A stretch of DNA of 64,000 nt from Ideonella aquatica (GTDB lineage Bacteria > Pseudomonadota > Gammaproteobacteria > Burkholderiales > Burkholderiaceae_C). The stretch covers positions 124,001-188,000 of the forward strand of contig NZ_JAGQDE010000002.1 in the NCBI RefSeq assembly GCF_018069755.1, written 5' to 3'. The number at the start of each line of letters is the position of its first letter. The stretch's first letter is position 1. The notes below the pieces were generated by a model, which saw only the letters and a list, made by a program, of their open reading frames with translations, was not told where the DNA came from and made no database searches. This document shows positions 63,859-64,000 of this stretch, one piece after another. The position numbers were made by a program, and so were the translations under genes.

Positions 63859-64000
63859 TCAAGCGGGCCGGTCGCGCCAGCGCAGCGCGGGCCGCTCGAC
63901 CAGCGCGTACATCGCCGCGCCGGCCACCAGTGCCGCCGCGCCATAGACACTGAAGGCCAGCAGCCCGCGGCCCTGCAGCGCGGTACCCCAGTGCCACTGC
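63859..64000 (-). CDS. Acyltransferase 3 family protein, C-terminal end
   Basis: The gene runs off the right edge; the last 46 residues are visible, in frame from 63999, with the stop at 63861-63859. They hold a final membrane helix (GLLAFSVYGAAALVAGAAMY) and a tail ALVERPALRWR, typical of the last helix of OafA/YrhL-type acyltransferases. Only the C-terminus can be seen, so the family call is a tentative one. Confidence 0.5.
   Translation of the reverse strand, partial: QWHWGTALQGRGLLAFSVYGAAALVAGAAMYALVERPALRWRDRPA

Overview
The window is about 64 kb of a GC-rich bacterial chromosome. Gene order (PfkB kinase, DUF3426, prmA, accC, accB, then rnb, tonB, aroE, mtgA) and the Ala/Lys/Pro-rich histone H1-like protein at the left edge both suggest a betaproteobacterium of the order Burkholderiales, probably close to the Comamonadaceae/Sphaerotilaceae (Leptothrix, Rubrivivax, Roseateles types). 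This placement rests on gene order and protein style, not on a marker-gene tree. I saw no rRNA, tRNA, insertion sequence, prophage or CRISPR array. Many genes are packed with 4-base ATGA overlaps.

Layout. 1-12 kb is housekeeping: a histone-like protein, DUF167, a PfkB kinase whose 3' end looks frameshifted, DUF3426, prmA, accC and accB, a TlpA-type thioredoxin, then mtgA, aroE, tonB and an RNB ribonuclease. 11.7-18.4 kb is a MarR-controlled set: a TRAP carboxylate transporter with two tandem substrate-binding proteins, facing an FAD-dependent hydroxylase and a DUF2783 protein. 18.4-21.8 kb holds a sensor kinase, an arylamine N-acetyltransferase and a cation/proton antiporter. 21.8-30 kb is a complete leucine/isovalerate (liu) operon, liuA-liuB-liuC-DUF4126-liuD-liuE, divergent from a TetR regulator, with two matching palindromes between them. 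30-34.8 kb is mixed: a solute-binding protein, a DnaQ-like exonuclease, an MFS transporter, two glutathione transferases and a small membrane protein.

34.8-51.4 kb is the most interesting part. A TonB-dependent receptor heads a leftward operon with two flavin-dependent halogenase-like proteins, a SapC protein and a cupin_8/JmjC-like protein. A rightward operon carries a complete sugar ABC transporter, a GH1 and a GH3 beta-glucosidase and a GH16 endo-beta-glucanase lipoprotein. Three near-identical LacI-type operators (TGAAAGCGCTTTCA) lie in the shared 287-bp promoter region. The simplest reading is a laminarin/beta-glucan utilisation locus in which uptake, hydrolysis and an unexplained halogenase-SapC-cupin module are co-regulated.

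51.4-64 kb is mixed: a SnoaL-like protein, a NUDIX hydrolase, an atypical lower-GC membrane protein, a CsgG-like lipoprotein, a GGDEF/EAL protein, a fused indolepyruvate ferredoxin oxidoreductase, a CPA2-like antiporter preceded by a perfect 24-bp palindrome, a YbdK-type carboxylate-amine ligase, an Lrp regulator, small proteins, and the C-terminus of an acyltransferase at the right edge.
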